DNA of 64,000 nucleotides from Platanthera guangdongensis (Eukaryota; Streptophyta; Magnoliopsida; Asparagales; Orchidaceae), in contig CM077165.1 in assembly GCA_039583875.1 (NCBI GenBank), positions 78,294,757 to 78,358,756 on the forward strand, written 5' to 3'. The translations under genes and the position numbers were made by a program. The first letter of the stretch is position 1; each line of letters opens with the position of its first letter. Below, in pieces: positions 32,778 to 43,950 of the stretch. The notes beneath the pieces were generated by a model. It saw only the letters and a list, made by a program, of their open reading frames with translations. It made no database searches and was not told where the DNA came from.

Positions 32778-35700
32778 GAATGGTGATGGTGTGCGGCAAG
32801 CCTGCCCACACCCTGTTCGACACGGGGGCATCACATAACTTTGTATCGGAGGATTTCGTCAAGGACCTGGATCAGATTCGTTGCTATACAGGACTACCCA
32901 GGAGGGTGCGCCTCCCCAATGGGATGGAGATTCAGTCCACAGAAAAGTGCCTCCTGGAGGTTACCATAGAGGGGTTGACACTCGAGGCCCCGGCGACGAT
33001 CTTGAGGATGCCGGACTTCGATCTCGTCTTGGGCATGACATGGCTTGTCTGGAACCATGCCCAGATTGATTGCCCGGCAGGGAGGGTCGTGCTCAGCCAC
33101 GACGATACTTATGCAACGTTCGAAGGTACTACACCGGTCTCCCGTCGCTTGCTTTCATCTATTCAGGCCATTAAGGCCCATATGCAAGGGGACGAGGTAT
33201 ACCAAGTATTGTTCGAGATGACTGAGGAGAAGGACTTGATCGCAGACATTCCGGTGGTTCGTGACTACGCCGATATTTTTCCGGATAAGCTGCCGGGACT
33301 ACCTCCGCATAGGGAGAAGGACTTCCAGATTCAGCTGGTCAGGGGCTAAGCCGGTATCCAAGGCCCCTTATCGGATGGCCCCGAAGGAGTTGGCGGAGTT
33401 TCGGACACAGTTGCAGGAGCTGGTGGAAGCAGGATTTGTTAGGCCGAGTTCCTCATCATGGGGAGCTCCTGTCCTATTCGTAAAGAAGAAGGACGGCACC
33501 TTACGCCTGTGCATCGACTATCGAGCACTAAATAGGCTGACCGTCCGAAATACCTATCCGCTCCCCAGGATAGACGAGTTGTTCGATCAGCTGGAGGGAG
33601 CCCATTACTTTTCGAAGCTGGACTTGAGATCAGGCTATTACCAGCTGCGGATCCAGGAGGAGGATATCCCGAAAACGGCCTTTAGTAGCCGGTATGGATT
33701 GTATGAGTTCATCGTGATGCCCTTCGGGCTCACGAATGCTCCGTCAGCATTTATGAGCCTCATGAACCGGGTCTTCGAGGCTTACTTGGATGTGTTTGTC
33801 ATAGTGTTCATAGACGACATCCTTATCTATTCTAAGACGGAGGAGGAGCATACACGACATCTAGCATTGACCCTGGAGAGACTGCGGGAGCATCACCTTT
33901 ATGCGAAATTCAGTAAGTGTCAGTTCTGGCTGAAGGAGGTGGCGTTCTTAGGTCACATTATCAGCGGAGCCGGGCTGGCAGTGGACCCGGCAAAGATTCG
34001 AGCTATTTCAGAGTGGCCGCAGCTGAAAACAGCCACTGACGTACGGAGTTTTCTAGGACTTGCGGTTATTACCGGAAGTTCGTAGAGGGATTCTCTCGAA
34101 TCGCCCCCCCCGCTCACATCCTTGACAAAGAAGGAGGCACCGTTCGTGTGGACCCCGCAGTGCCAGACAGCTTTCCAGGAGCTGAAGGATCGGCTGACCT
34201 CGGCTCCCATTCTTACTCTTCCCTCGGGGAGGGAGGGATTCCAGGTCTACACCGACGCATCATATCAGGGGATGGGAGCGGTACTGATGCAGAACGGACA
34301 CGTCATAGCTTATGCCTCCCGCCAGCTGAAGACCCATGAGAAGAACTACCCAGTACATGACCTTGAGATGGGGGCAGTTGTATTCGCACTGAAGATATGG
34401 CGGCACTACCTTTATGGAGTCCACTGTGACATATATTCCGACCATAAGAACCTTAAGTACGTGGACACGCAGAAGGAACTGAACATCAGGCAAAGGCGGT
34501 GGGTGGAGTTTCTATCTGACTATCAGTATGAGATGCACTATCACCCGGGAAGGCAAACGTGGTGGCAGATGCACTGAGTCGGAGAGCCGCCACAACAGGA
34601 GCAGAGCCTCAGTTGATGTCTATGGAGCTGCTGCAGAGACTAGAGGACATGCACATTACTCTGGTATCGTCTGATGATCCTGAGCTCTATGAGGAGTACT
34701 TGGCCGCGATAGGCGTTACCGATGACATCAGAGACCGGTCAGAGAGGGACAGAGGCAGGATGCCAAGTTGGAACCACCCATCTTCCAAGCTCTGAAGGCG
34801 GGCACTGCAGGAGATTACACACTGAGGGACGATCTGGTGTGCTTCAGAGGACGGGTGTATATACCGGAGGGAGGCCAGATCCGGGAGGATATTATGATGG
34901 AGGCGCACTGCAGCCGGTATTCTGTACACCCGGGGATCACAAAGATGACGGCTGATTTGAAGAGGACGATGTACTGGCCGGGCATGAAGAAGGATGTCTC
35001 ACACTTCGTGACCCATTGTGAGGCATGTCAGCTAGTGAAGGCGGAGTGCAGGAACCCCGCAGGATTATTGCAGCCACTCCCGGTGCCGGCGTGGAAGTTT
35101 GATGACATAGCCATGGACTTCATACATGGGCTTCCCCGTCTCGGACAGGGAATGACTCGATCTGGGTAATCGTCGATCGTTGACCAAGGTGGCTCGATTT
35201 ATACCGATCAGGAAGGATGATTCAGTAGGAGTACTGGTGCGGAAGTTTGTGGAGCAGTTCATTCGTTATCATGGAGTGCCCAGGACGATAGTGTCGGATC
35301 GGGATGGCAGGTTCACCTCCAGGGAGTGGAGGTCCGTGCAAGCTTACTTAGGCACGCGATTGACTTTCAGCACTGCATTCCACCCCCAGACAGACGGGCA
35401 GACAGAACGCACCAACCGGACGCTGGAGGACCTTTTGAGGCTATGCATCTTAGATCGCGGGGAACCGTGGGAGAAACTCTTACCCCTTGTCGAGTTCTCC
35501 TATAACAACAGCCACCAGTCCAGCATCAGGATGGCGCCTTACGAAGCCTTGTACGGGAGGAGATGCCGGACCCCGCTCTCATGGGTGCAGAACGAAGATC
35601 CGAAGGTATTGGGGTCAGAGTTCGTTGAAGACACCGAGGCACAAGTGAGGCTGATCAGAGACAGGATGCTCGAGGCGCAGAGTAGACAGGCCAAGTACTA

Positions 35701-36225
35701 TGACGCCCGACATCGGCAGGTGGAGTTCCAGGTGGGGGACCGGGTGTTTCTGAAAATCCGGCCCATGCATGGAGTTTCACGGGTGCGTGGTCGGAGGAAG
35801 AAGCTCAGCCCTAGGTACATGGCCCTTACAGGATCCTGGAGCGGATCGGACCCCTAGCCTACCGGCTGGAGTTACCACCAGAGCTAGAAGCGCTGCACGA
35901 CGTCTTCCACATTTCTTCTTTGAGGAGGGCTCTACTACGCCCGGAGCAGCAGATTCTGACCACCGAAGGGCCGGTAGCTTCAGACCGGTCTGTTCATTTG
36001 GAGCCTGTGAGGATCGACGACCGAGGAGTGCGGGTCTTACGACGCAAGAGGGTCCCTCTAGTCAAGGTCCTGTGGAGGAACCACGGCCAGGAGGAGCATA
36101 CCTGGGAGCCACAGGACCTGATGCGACAAAGATACCCGAGCTATTCAGTCAGGTATACCTCTCAGACCCCTCAAGATGTTAATCTATTTTTCTGCTTTAA
36201 GTATACTAAGGGCTGCTCTAGGTAG
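32778..36225 (+). pseudogene. Gypsy pol: protease, RT, RNase H, integrase, chromodomain (D)
   Basis: Protease LFDTGASHNF (32816-32845), then RT with [19 protein letters not shown] and FIDDILIYS (33807 on), RNase [15 protein letters not shown] (from about 34247), integrase HHCC region (HPGITKMT ... HCEACQ, 34930-35032) and catalytic core (FDDIAMDFIHG, VSDRDGRF, HPQTDGQTERTNRT), GPY-type region, and a C-terminal VPLVKVLWRNHGQEEHTWEP chromodomain-like block (about 36050-36110); stop at 36223. At least seven frameshifts interrupt it (near 33345, 34062, 34105, 34553, 34740, 35150, 35820), mostly single-base changes in or next to homopolymers. No nonsense substitutions were seen, unlike the copia elements here. 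Confidence 0.9.
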
Positions 36226-36443
36226 ATAGGGGCTTATCTTTGTTTATTGGGGGCTTAACTTTGTTTATTGGGATTTTTGTTCACCGTTTGGCGAAAGGGG
36301 TCTTAGATCTAAGTTTTCCCTTAAATCAAATTTAACAAACAAGACGTCATAATGGGATGTTACAAGACTCTTTCCTTCGGTAATAAGACCCGTAGGTCCA
36401 ACCTTGATTTCGGGACGAAATCTTTGTTTTGTTTATTGGGATT
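36226..36443 (+). other. 3' untranslated region of D
   Basis: 218 bp with three copies of TTTGTTTATTGGG (near 36239, 36258 and 36429) and GGGATGTTACA at 36355, the reverse complement of the LTR start. The bases before the LTR (TTATTGGGATT) are a poor polypurine tract; the word TTTCGGGACGAAATC (36408-36422) is the usual landmark upstream of it in this lineage. Confidence 0.6.
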
Positions 36444-39235
36444 TGTAACATCCCATTTCCAACTAGACCCTAAGAGTGGTTTTGGCCATGACTAGGTCAT
36501 GACAAAACCCTGGGAAGCCAGAAATGGGCCAAGAGATAAGGGCCAAGGTAGGGATCACCATGGTCTGCAGGTAGTAGAATTCTGAACAATAGTTTAGGAT
36601 GACAATGGGGCTTCACCATGACCCCAAGACCCTATCACAACACTCCCAACATTTTGGGAGACCCATTAGAGCCAAAAGGACCCATTAGGGCCAACCCAAG
36701 AGGCCCAGTTGACCAAGGTCAACCCTAGCCCTAAATAGGTCAACCTAGCCCACTTAGGGCCAATAGACCCACTCCTAGTCTAGAGGACCCCACCTATGCC
36801 CTCCTAACCCTAAAGTGAGGACAATGGGTCACTAAGGACACATTGGGGTCAGCCCTAGAGGCCAGGTTGACCCAGGTCAACTCAAGCCCTAATCTGGTCA
36901 AAGTACCCCTACTAAGGGTATGTGACCTCCAAAGTGCAGGGCAACCCCATATAACCCTACCTAGACCCTAAGGGAAGTCAATGGGTCACCAAGGATCCAT
37001 AGGGGTGGACCCTAATGGTCATGTTGACCCAAGTCAACTCTAGCTCTAAATGGTCAAAGTGACCTTACCAAGGGTCAAGTGACCTTTAAGGTGCCAAGTC
37101 AACCCTACCCAGCCCTACATAGACCTTAGGGGAGGCCAATGAACCACCCAGGACCCAATGGGGTCAACCTAGATGGTCAAATTGGCCAAGTCAACCCTCA
37201 TTGAGGGTCAAGTCAACTTAGCCCAAAAAGGGCTAACCCAAGCTCAAGCCACTTCTCCCTTAGGCTAAGCCCATTCCCATGATATCATAATCCAGTGGGC
37301 TGCCTTTAGCTTGTGGGGTTGACTAGTCAACCAGAGGTGACTAGGAGAGAGAAAAGCTCCTCTCCATGATAATGGAGGAGAGAGAAATGAGGAAGGAGAA
37401 GGGGGAAGTAAGAGGCCGGCCAAGGGAGACTAACAACCACCCTTTATGGCTGCAATCAACTCCTCTAGGAGAGAGGAGTTGATTCCAGCCGTTTCCCGGC
37501 CACCAAGGGGTGGGTTCAGCCCCCCTCCACACAACCCGAGCCACTCCATTAATGGAGATAATGACCATTGAAGAACCAGCCTCTCCCCTCCCCCAATTGC
37601 CTTTTAAACACCATCAGGGAGCCGAGGGGATCATTTTGGAGCACTTACCTGGAGGAGACGAGCCCTTCCACCGTGCAGTTGCAGAAGCCGAGCGCCGCCG
37701 CCGTCGCCAATGGCATCCCGCCGCTCCTCTCGCATCCAGGCCGCCAGGAAGGTCCTCCTCCTCTCCTTAACTCGCGGGTAGATCCTAGGAATCCTTAGGC
37801 TAGAGTTTCGGGCTCAATTGAGCCCGATCGAATCCAGGATTTCTCCTGGTTTCGGCAAGGAAAAGTCTTGCTCAATCCGCCGGAAAACACCTCTCCGGCG
37901 GCGGAGCCGCCGCCTGACGACAGCCACCACCTCAACGGAGGTGTTGGTGGCGGTGGCCGGCCGGGGAAGGGGCTGGATCGCCGGCGGCAGAGCTTGGAAA
38001 TCGCTCCAGGCAGAACCATCCCAGCCGTTGGCTCAGTGGGGACGATGACCAGATGCCGTCGATCTGCGCCAAGATTCGTGCGGCATCAGATCAGATACTA
38101 TAGGGTTAAATAAAATTTATTTCATTTTTGTCACACTGGATGTATTTAATGTAATTAATGTTTAAAAATACCTAGGGACCCTGGATGGAAATTTGCCCAA
38201 CATGAACATTGTAGCTTAGGGTGTCTAGTTTGCAGCAAAAATTGTTGGGACCCTTTTGGTCACTGGTTGGACCAGGGCACCCATTTTGGTGGGACATGTC
38301 CTTAGGGCTAGGCAGTCACTAAAATGAGTGCCCCTCTTCACCCCAAGCCCAAATGGGCTGAAATTTTGGCAGAGGGTCTATCCTAGGCATACCTAGGGCC
38401 TGCCCAAAAATGGGAATTTTTGGAGAAAATATTCTATAGTTTTTGGTAAAAATTTAATAATCATTAGATAAATTAAATAGGTGCCCTAAACACACCCAAA
38501 CCCTCCCAAATTTTGGTGAGTGGTCCCTGGCTCCAATTAGGTACCTGTATAAAATTTCAGTTGGTTTGGGTGAGTGTTGAATAGGTTTTGACCCAACCCT
38601 AGTTCTACCCTATGAAGGGCATTTTGGTCAAAAGTGGCACTTTTGGTTTTTAGGTGACCAAATCACCTCAACAGAGGCTGAAACTTTGGCCACTGATATG
38701 ATTTAACTTTTTACACTCACTCATGAAGTTTGGAGTGGATTGGGCTAGGGTAGCCCTAGAAGTGTAGGGTAGACCCTTTAGGGTAATTCTCTAGGTTTTG
38801 AAGAAATTGGGGTCAAAAGACCTTGGATGGGCTTGAAACTTGGGAATGATGACCATAGGGTCACTATGGTCCTATGGTTAAAATTTTAGGGCATTTGGAA
38901 GATTAAGACCCCTTAAATCCATAACCCTAGTTTAGGGCACTAGCTTTGAAACCATAAGAACTAATACCAAAACTATCTTAAAAGGGCTGAGATTTTGAAT
39001 GGGTAGTTGCTTAGGGCATACATGTCTCTGGAAATTTTATAATAAATTTTGGATGAATATTTTGGTACTTTATTCACAGAGTTATATTTTATAATTTCCA
39101 CTTAAGAGTTTTTGCAGAGCACTATACTTGCTTAAACTTGATAAAACTTAGCCAAGGGGCTTATAATCATGTACCCATCTCTGTAAATTTTTATGGAATT
39201 TTTGAAGAATGATATTTAGTTGTTGCTTCTTTATT
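36444..39235 (+). repeat. 3' LTR of D, truncated by the gap
   Basis: Starts TGTAACATCCCATTTCC and follows the 5' LTR closely for 2,792 bp, stopping at the equivalent of 29071. About 2.28 kb of LTR, including the two-hairpin module, is missing and should be in the gap. Differences from the 5' LTR are mostly 1-3-base indels (for example near 26302/36467, 27119/37284, 27919/38058). Confidence 0.92.
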
Positions 39236-39735
39236 NNNNNNNNNNNNNNNNNNNNNNNNNNNNNNNNNNNNNNNNNNNNNNNNNNNNNNNNNNNNNNNNN
39301 NNNNNNNNNNNNNNNNNNNNNNNNNNNNNNNNNNNNNNNNNNNNNNNNNNNNNNNNNNNNNNNNNNNNNNNNNNNNNNNNNNNNNNNNNNNNNNNNNNNN
39401 NNNNNNNNNNNNNNNNNNNNNNNNNNNNNNNNNNNNNNNNNNNNNNNNNNNNNNNNNNNNNNNNNNNNNNNNNNNNNNNNNNNNNNNNNNNNNNNNNNNN
39501 NNNNNNNNNNNNNNNNNNNNNNNNNNNNNNNNNNNNNNNNNNNNNNNNNNNNNNNNNNNNNNNNNNNNNNNNNNNNNNNNNNNNNNNNNNNNNNNNNNNN
39601 NNNNNNNNNNNNNNNNNNNNNNNNNNNNNNNNNNNNNNNNNNNNNNNNNNNNNNNNNNNNNNNNNNNNNNNNNNNNNNNNNNNNNNNNNNNNNNNNNNNN
39701 NNNNNNNNNNNNNNNNNNNNNNNNNNNNNNNNNNN
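39236..39735. other. Assembly gap, 500 N
   Basis: Exactly 500 ambiguous bases, a conventional placeholder. The left side is D's LTR, the right side is a SIRE-like element with its LTR and gag missing, so the true gap must be larger than the sequence lost from D alone. Open frames reported across it are artefacts. Confidence 0.98.
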
Positions 39736-40431
39736 GATTAAATGTCAAGCTGGGCTTGGTGCTTCATCAGGGTTTCCCCCCATAATTAAGAAAAATATCC
39801 TTGCAACACTCATTAAATTTGTTTCTGTCAAGGGAAAAGAGAAGATAATAAACAACCAATTCTGAAAATAATCCAAAACCCATAGACAAGAGCAATGAAA
39901 ATCAGAAAATAGCTAATAAAAATAAGATTTAGCAGCATTCGTCGAACTCATATCGACGAATTGTGGCCCTTCATCGAACCTAGATCGACGAACGCTGAAC
40001 GCAAACTTTAGTAATAAAACTTCGCCTAACTGCGATCGACGAATTTTGTATGGTTTGTCGAGCAGAGGTCAACGAACATGGGGCGCTGAAAATGACTATT
40101 ATCATTCTCTGAGCAGAGATCGACGATCTCAGCCCTATTCGTCGAACTCTGGTTGACGAACTTACAGAAACTCGTCGAAACCAGAAGGACCAAACATAAA
40201 TCATTTCTCTTACAGAAATTCTAAGCCAGCTGATAAACCATTCACTCCAGTAGCTAATTGGGTTATTACACCTAGAGATATCACCCTTAGTTTATAAATC
40301 TCAACCTACTTTGTCAGTTATATCCAGCTTTTCATTCAACAAATAAAGGACCCAAGGTAAACTGGGTCAAGAACAATTAATTTTTGTTTTTCATTACATG
40401 AAGAGCTGTCCAAGGTGAGTCAGACCGGTAC
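39736..40431 (+). other. Degenerate gag-protease linker region of A1
   Basis: Nearly 700 bp after the gap. 39930-40190 contains a cluster of TTCGTCGA...TCGACGAA inverted repeats, and 40320-40400 has traces of the linker seen before SIRE proteases (GPKVNWVKN in one frame). No zinc knuckle was found. It may be partly coding in the parent element; too many stops to be sure. Confidence 0.45.
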
Positions 40432-43400
40432 TTGGATAGTGGTTGCTCCAAGCATATGACAGGTAGTAAAGACAACCTATCTAATTACAAGTCCAAGCTA
40501 GGACCAAAGGTGATCTTTGGTGATTCAAATAGTCCATTCTGAAGGATATGGAGCAGTAAAGATTGGAACAGTTACTTTCAAGAGAGTAACATATATAAGA
40601 GGACCCAAACATAACCTAATATCATAAGCCAATTATGTGATGAAGGTTATCAGGTACACTTTGACTCTACCTCCTGTTTTATTATTAACAATGAAAACAA
40701 AACTGTTTTAATTGGAACTAGACAAGGTAACATATATCTAGTAGATTTTATTTCTGTCAAAACTGATGTTTGTTTACTCAATATCACTAGTAACCCAAAA
40801 TGAGTTATGCATAAAAGATTAGGTCATGTAAACCTTAAGAATATAGCTAGGTTATCTAAAGACAACCTTGTTAGGGGCTTACCTTCTGGTCCTACAAGAA
40901 GGAAAACCTATGTAGGGCTTGTCAATTAGGCAAGCAAACTAAAACTAGTTTCAAATCTATTAATAATAGTATTCACCTAGGATTTTGTATTTGCTTCATG
41001 GACCTATTTGGAACCATTGCAGTACAAAGCCTAAGGGAAGTCTTATACTTTAGTAATTGTTGATGACTTCTCCAGATTCAGTTGGGTGGCCTTTCTGAGA
41101 ACTAAGTCAGATACATTCAAGGTTCTTACAGATTTTCTCAGGACCATACAGATTGAGTTCCCTACTCATGTTGCATTGATCAGAAGTGATCATGGCACAG
41201 AGTTTGAGTCTCTTCTTATGCATGAGTTCTGTGAGAAGGAAGGTATCAGACAGTGCTTCTCAGCTCCTAGAACTCCCCAACAAAATGGGGTAGCTGAAAG
41301 GAAAAATAGGACACTCATTGAAGCTGCAGGTACATTATTGGCAGATACTTACATGCCTCTATCCTTTTGGGAAGAAGCTGTAAATACTGCTAACTATGTC
41401 CTGAATAGAAGCCTCATACATAAGCTGAAATATAAGACCCCCTATGAATTGCTTAAAGGAAAGAAACCTAAAATCACATATTTTAAAGTTTTTGGTTGTA
41501 TATGTTATATTCACACAAACAACAAAAGATACATTAGAAAGTTTGAGGCTAAGGCTGAAGAAGGGATTTTTCTAGGATACTCCCAAGTAAGCAAGGCTTA
41601 TAGGGTTTTTAATAAATCCTCTCTTAAAATTGAAGAGTCAGTCCATGTATCTTTTGATGAAGCTAACATGTCTTATAAGGAGAAAGAGATTTCTACCAAT
41701 AGCTCTTTGCAGGTTCCACAATTATGTGAGTCTATGGATGAACTAAACCTTACCCAAGAGGTGTAAACCCATCCTTCTCCACAGGTTGCTGAAGATAGTG
41801 AAGAAGAAAATCAAGTGGAAGTGGCTGAACTTCCCTCAACAGCTAATAACATTCCTCAAGAGGAATTAATTGTAGAAGCTGTTGCTGAACAAACTCCACC
41901 CACTGATCTTTTCACACTCAGAAATCACCCCAGATCTCAAGTGATTTGAGACATTTTTGTAGGTGTACAGACAAGGCATCAACTCAACCAAGACTTGATG
42001 CATGCCTATTTTCTCTCTCAGATTGAATCTCTCTCCATCCATGAAGCTGAGCAAGATCCCCACTGGATCATTGCAATGCAAGAGGAACTAAATAAGTATG
42101 AGAGATGTAGAGTTTGGGATTTGGTTCCAAGACCACATAACTACCCAGTTATTGGAACCAAATGGGTCTACAGAAACAAGCTAGATGCTCAAGGAAACAT
42201 TGTGAGAAATAAGGCTAGGCTTGTTGCTCAGGGCTACAGGCAAGAGGAAGGAATTGACTATGACCAAACCTTTGCCCCTGTTGCAAGGTTAGAGGCCATA
42301 AGGATATTCCTTGCCTATGCAGCTCACAGGAGATTCAAAGTTTTCCAAATGGATGTCAAGAGTCCATTTTTGAATGGAGTGCTTCAAGAAGAGGTTTATG
42401 TGGAACAACCTCCAGGTTTCATCTCTCTAACTCAACCCTCTTTTGTGTTTAAATTGTATAAAACTCTCTATGGTTTAAAGCAAGCTCCAAGAGCTTGGTA
42501 TGAGACCTTAGCAAGCTTTCTTTTAGAGCAAAAATTTACAAGAGGAACCATAGATAAAACCCTTTTCACTAGACATCATAAGGACCAAATCTTATTAGTG
42601 CAAATATATGTGGATGACATCATCTTTGGGTCTACTGATCCCAGATTATGCAAGAGGTTTGCTGACCTCATGCATTCTAAATTTGAGATGAGTAGCATGG
42701 GCGAGCTTTCCTACTTCCTTATTCTCCAAGTGAAGCAGCTCCCTGATGGTATCTTCCTCTCCCAAGCTAAGTATGCTAAAGATCTTATTAAGAAGTTTGG
42801 GATGGGTGATGCTTCAGGAATGAAAACACCTATGGCTACCAATGCTATTGTGGATTCTGATGTAGTAGGAAAACCTGCAGATCAGAAGCTTTATAGGGGA
42901 ATTGTTGGATCCCTATTATACCTAACAGCTAGCAGGCCTGATATCATGTTTGCCACATGCCTTTGTGCTAGGTTCCAAGTGAACCCCAAAGAATCTCACC
43001 TTATTTTCTTAAAAAGAATTTTGAGATATATAAAGAGTTGTCCAAATCTAGGACTCTGGTATCATGTAGAGTCAGAGTTTGAGTTAACTGGATACTCAGA
43101 TGCTGACTTTGCTGGATGTCGAGTGGACGGGAAAAGTACCTCTGGAACTTGCTAGTTCCTGGGTATGAGACTTGTCTCTTAGTTTTGTAAAAAACAAACA
43201 TTTGTGTCTACATCAACTGCAGAAGCAGAATATATGGCTGCTGGCAGCTGCTGTTCACAAATGTTATGGATACAAAACCAACTCCTAGACTATGTTGTCA
43301 ACTTAAATAATTCAACATTTTTTTGTGATAACACTAGTGCTATTGCTATAGCACAGAATCCAGTTCACCATAGTAGGACAAAACATATTGATATAAGACA

Positions 43401-43556
43401 TCATTTCATTAGAGATAGTGTAGAAAAAAAATTACACTAATCCATATTTCTACTGATTTACAGAGAACAGACATTTTCACCAAACCCTTCGATGAGAAAA
43501 ATCATTTGTTCTTTATAAACCAACTAGGAATGATCAATGGAGAAGAGTTAAATTAG
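40432..43556 (+). pseudogene. SIRE-type copia pol: protease, integrase, RT, RNase H (A1)
   Basis: Protease LDSGCSKHMTGS (40432 on); pre-integrase HKRLGHVNLKNIARL; integrase VDDFSRFSWVAFLRTKSD ... IRSDHGTEFES ... SAPRTPQQNGVAERKNRT; RT from about 42050 with [32 protein letters not shown] and [12 protein letters not shown] (42605-42640); RNase H to the TAG at 43554. Frames before 41040 are shifted several times. From 41041 to about 43430 the frame holds, with TAA 41764, TGA 41947, TAG 43153 and TAG 43180, explained by Gln, Arg, Gln and Trp codons. A frameshift sits in the A-run near 43425. It would encode the enzymes of reverse transcription and integration. Confidence 0.9.
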
Positions 43557-43950
43557 TTTTTGTCTGCATTCGACGAATTCTCCAGAGTTCGTCGAACGGA
43601 GTTCGACGAATTAGGGAAAGTTTGAGAGATGCTTGTCGAATGGTGATCGACGAATTCTCTGTGTGGAAACAATTTTCGTCGACCTGAGATCGACGAACTT
43701 TGCTTTAGAAGATATTTCGTCAAATGGAGTTCGACGAACTATTTTCGTTTCTTCTAGATGAAATCGACAAATTATTTATCTATAATTTATTTTGTCGACC
43801 ACAGTTCAGAGAACTGTTTTCATTTTCGTGGAACGAAGTTTGTCGATTCATATTCAGGAAAACCCTATATCTAGGTTTTCTTCGACCTCCATCCCGCGCT
43901 TTCAGTTCCTGTTGCACTTGATCGCTGTTTGTCTCCTTTGCAGGTAATCC
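43557..43950 (+). repeat. Hairpin-rich spacer with splice acceptor (A1)
   Basis: Between pol and the accessory ORF there are about six imperfect inverted repeats built as TTCGTCGA - short loop - TCGACGAA, for example around 43586-43610 and 43675-43700. The spacer ends in TTTGTCTCCTTTGCAG (43928-43943), a pyrimidine tract plus CAG, seven bases before the ATG of the accessory ORF. A2 has the same arrangement. Confidence 0.75.

Larger units (their letters stand above)
26278..39235 (+). mobile_element. Tekay/Del-like chromovirus D (Ty3/gypsy), 3' LTR cut by the assembly gap
   Basis: 5' LTR, primer site, gag, a candidate intron, pol in gypsy order (protease, RT, RNase H, integrase) with a chromodomain-type tail, and the first 2,792 bp of the 3' LTR before the gap. 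The 5-bp left flank is GGAGG; the right one is not available. The two LTRs are very similar and differ largely by 1-3-nt length changes, so this is the youngest gypsy element here or is affected by sequencing-type indels. It was inserted into element F. Confidence 0.92.

Noticed and set aside
39191..39865. Open frames across the N stretch
   Set aside because: They consist of unknown residues from the 500-N gap.
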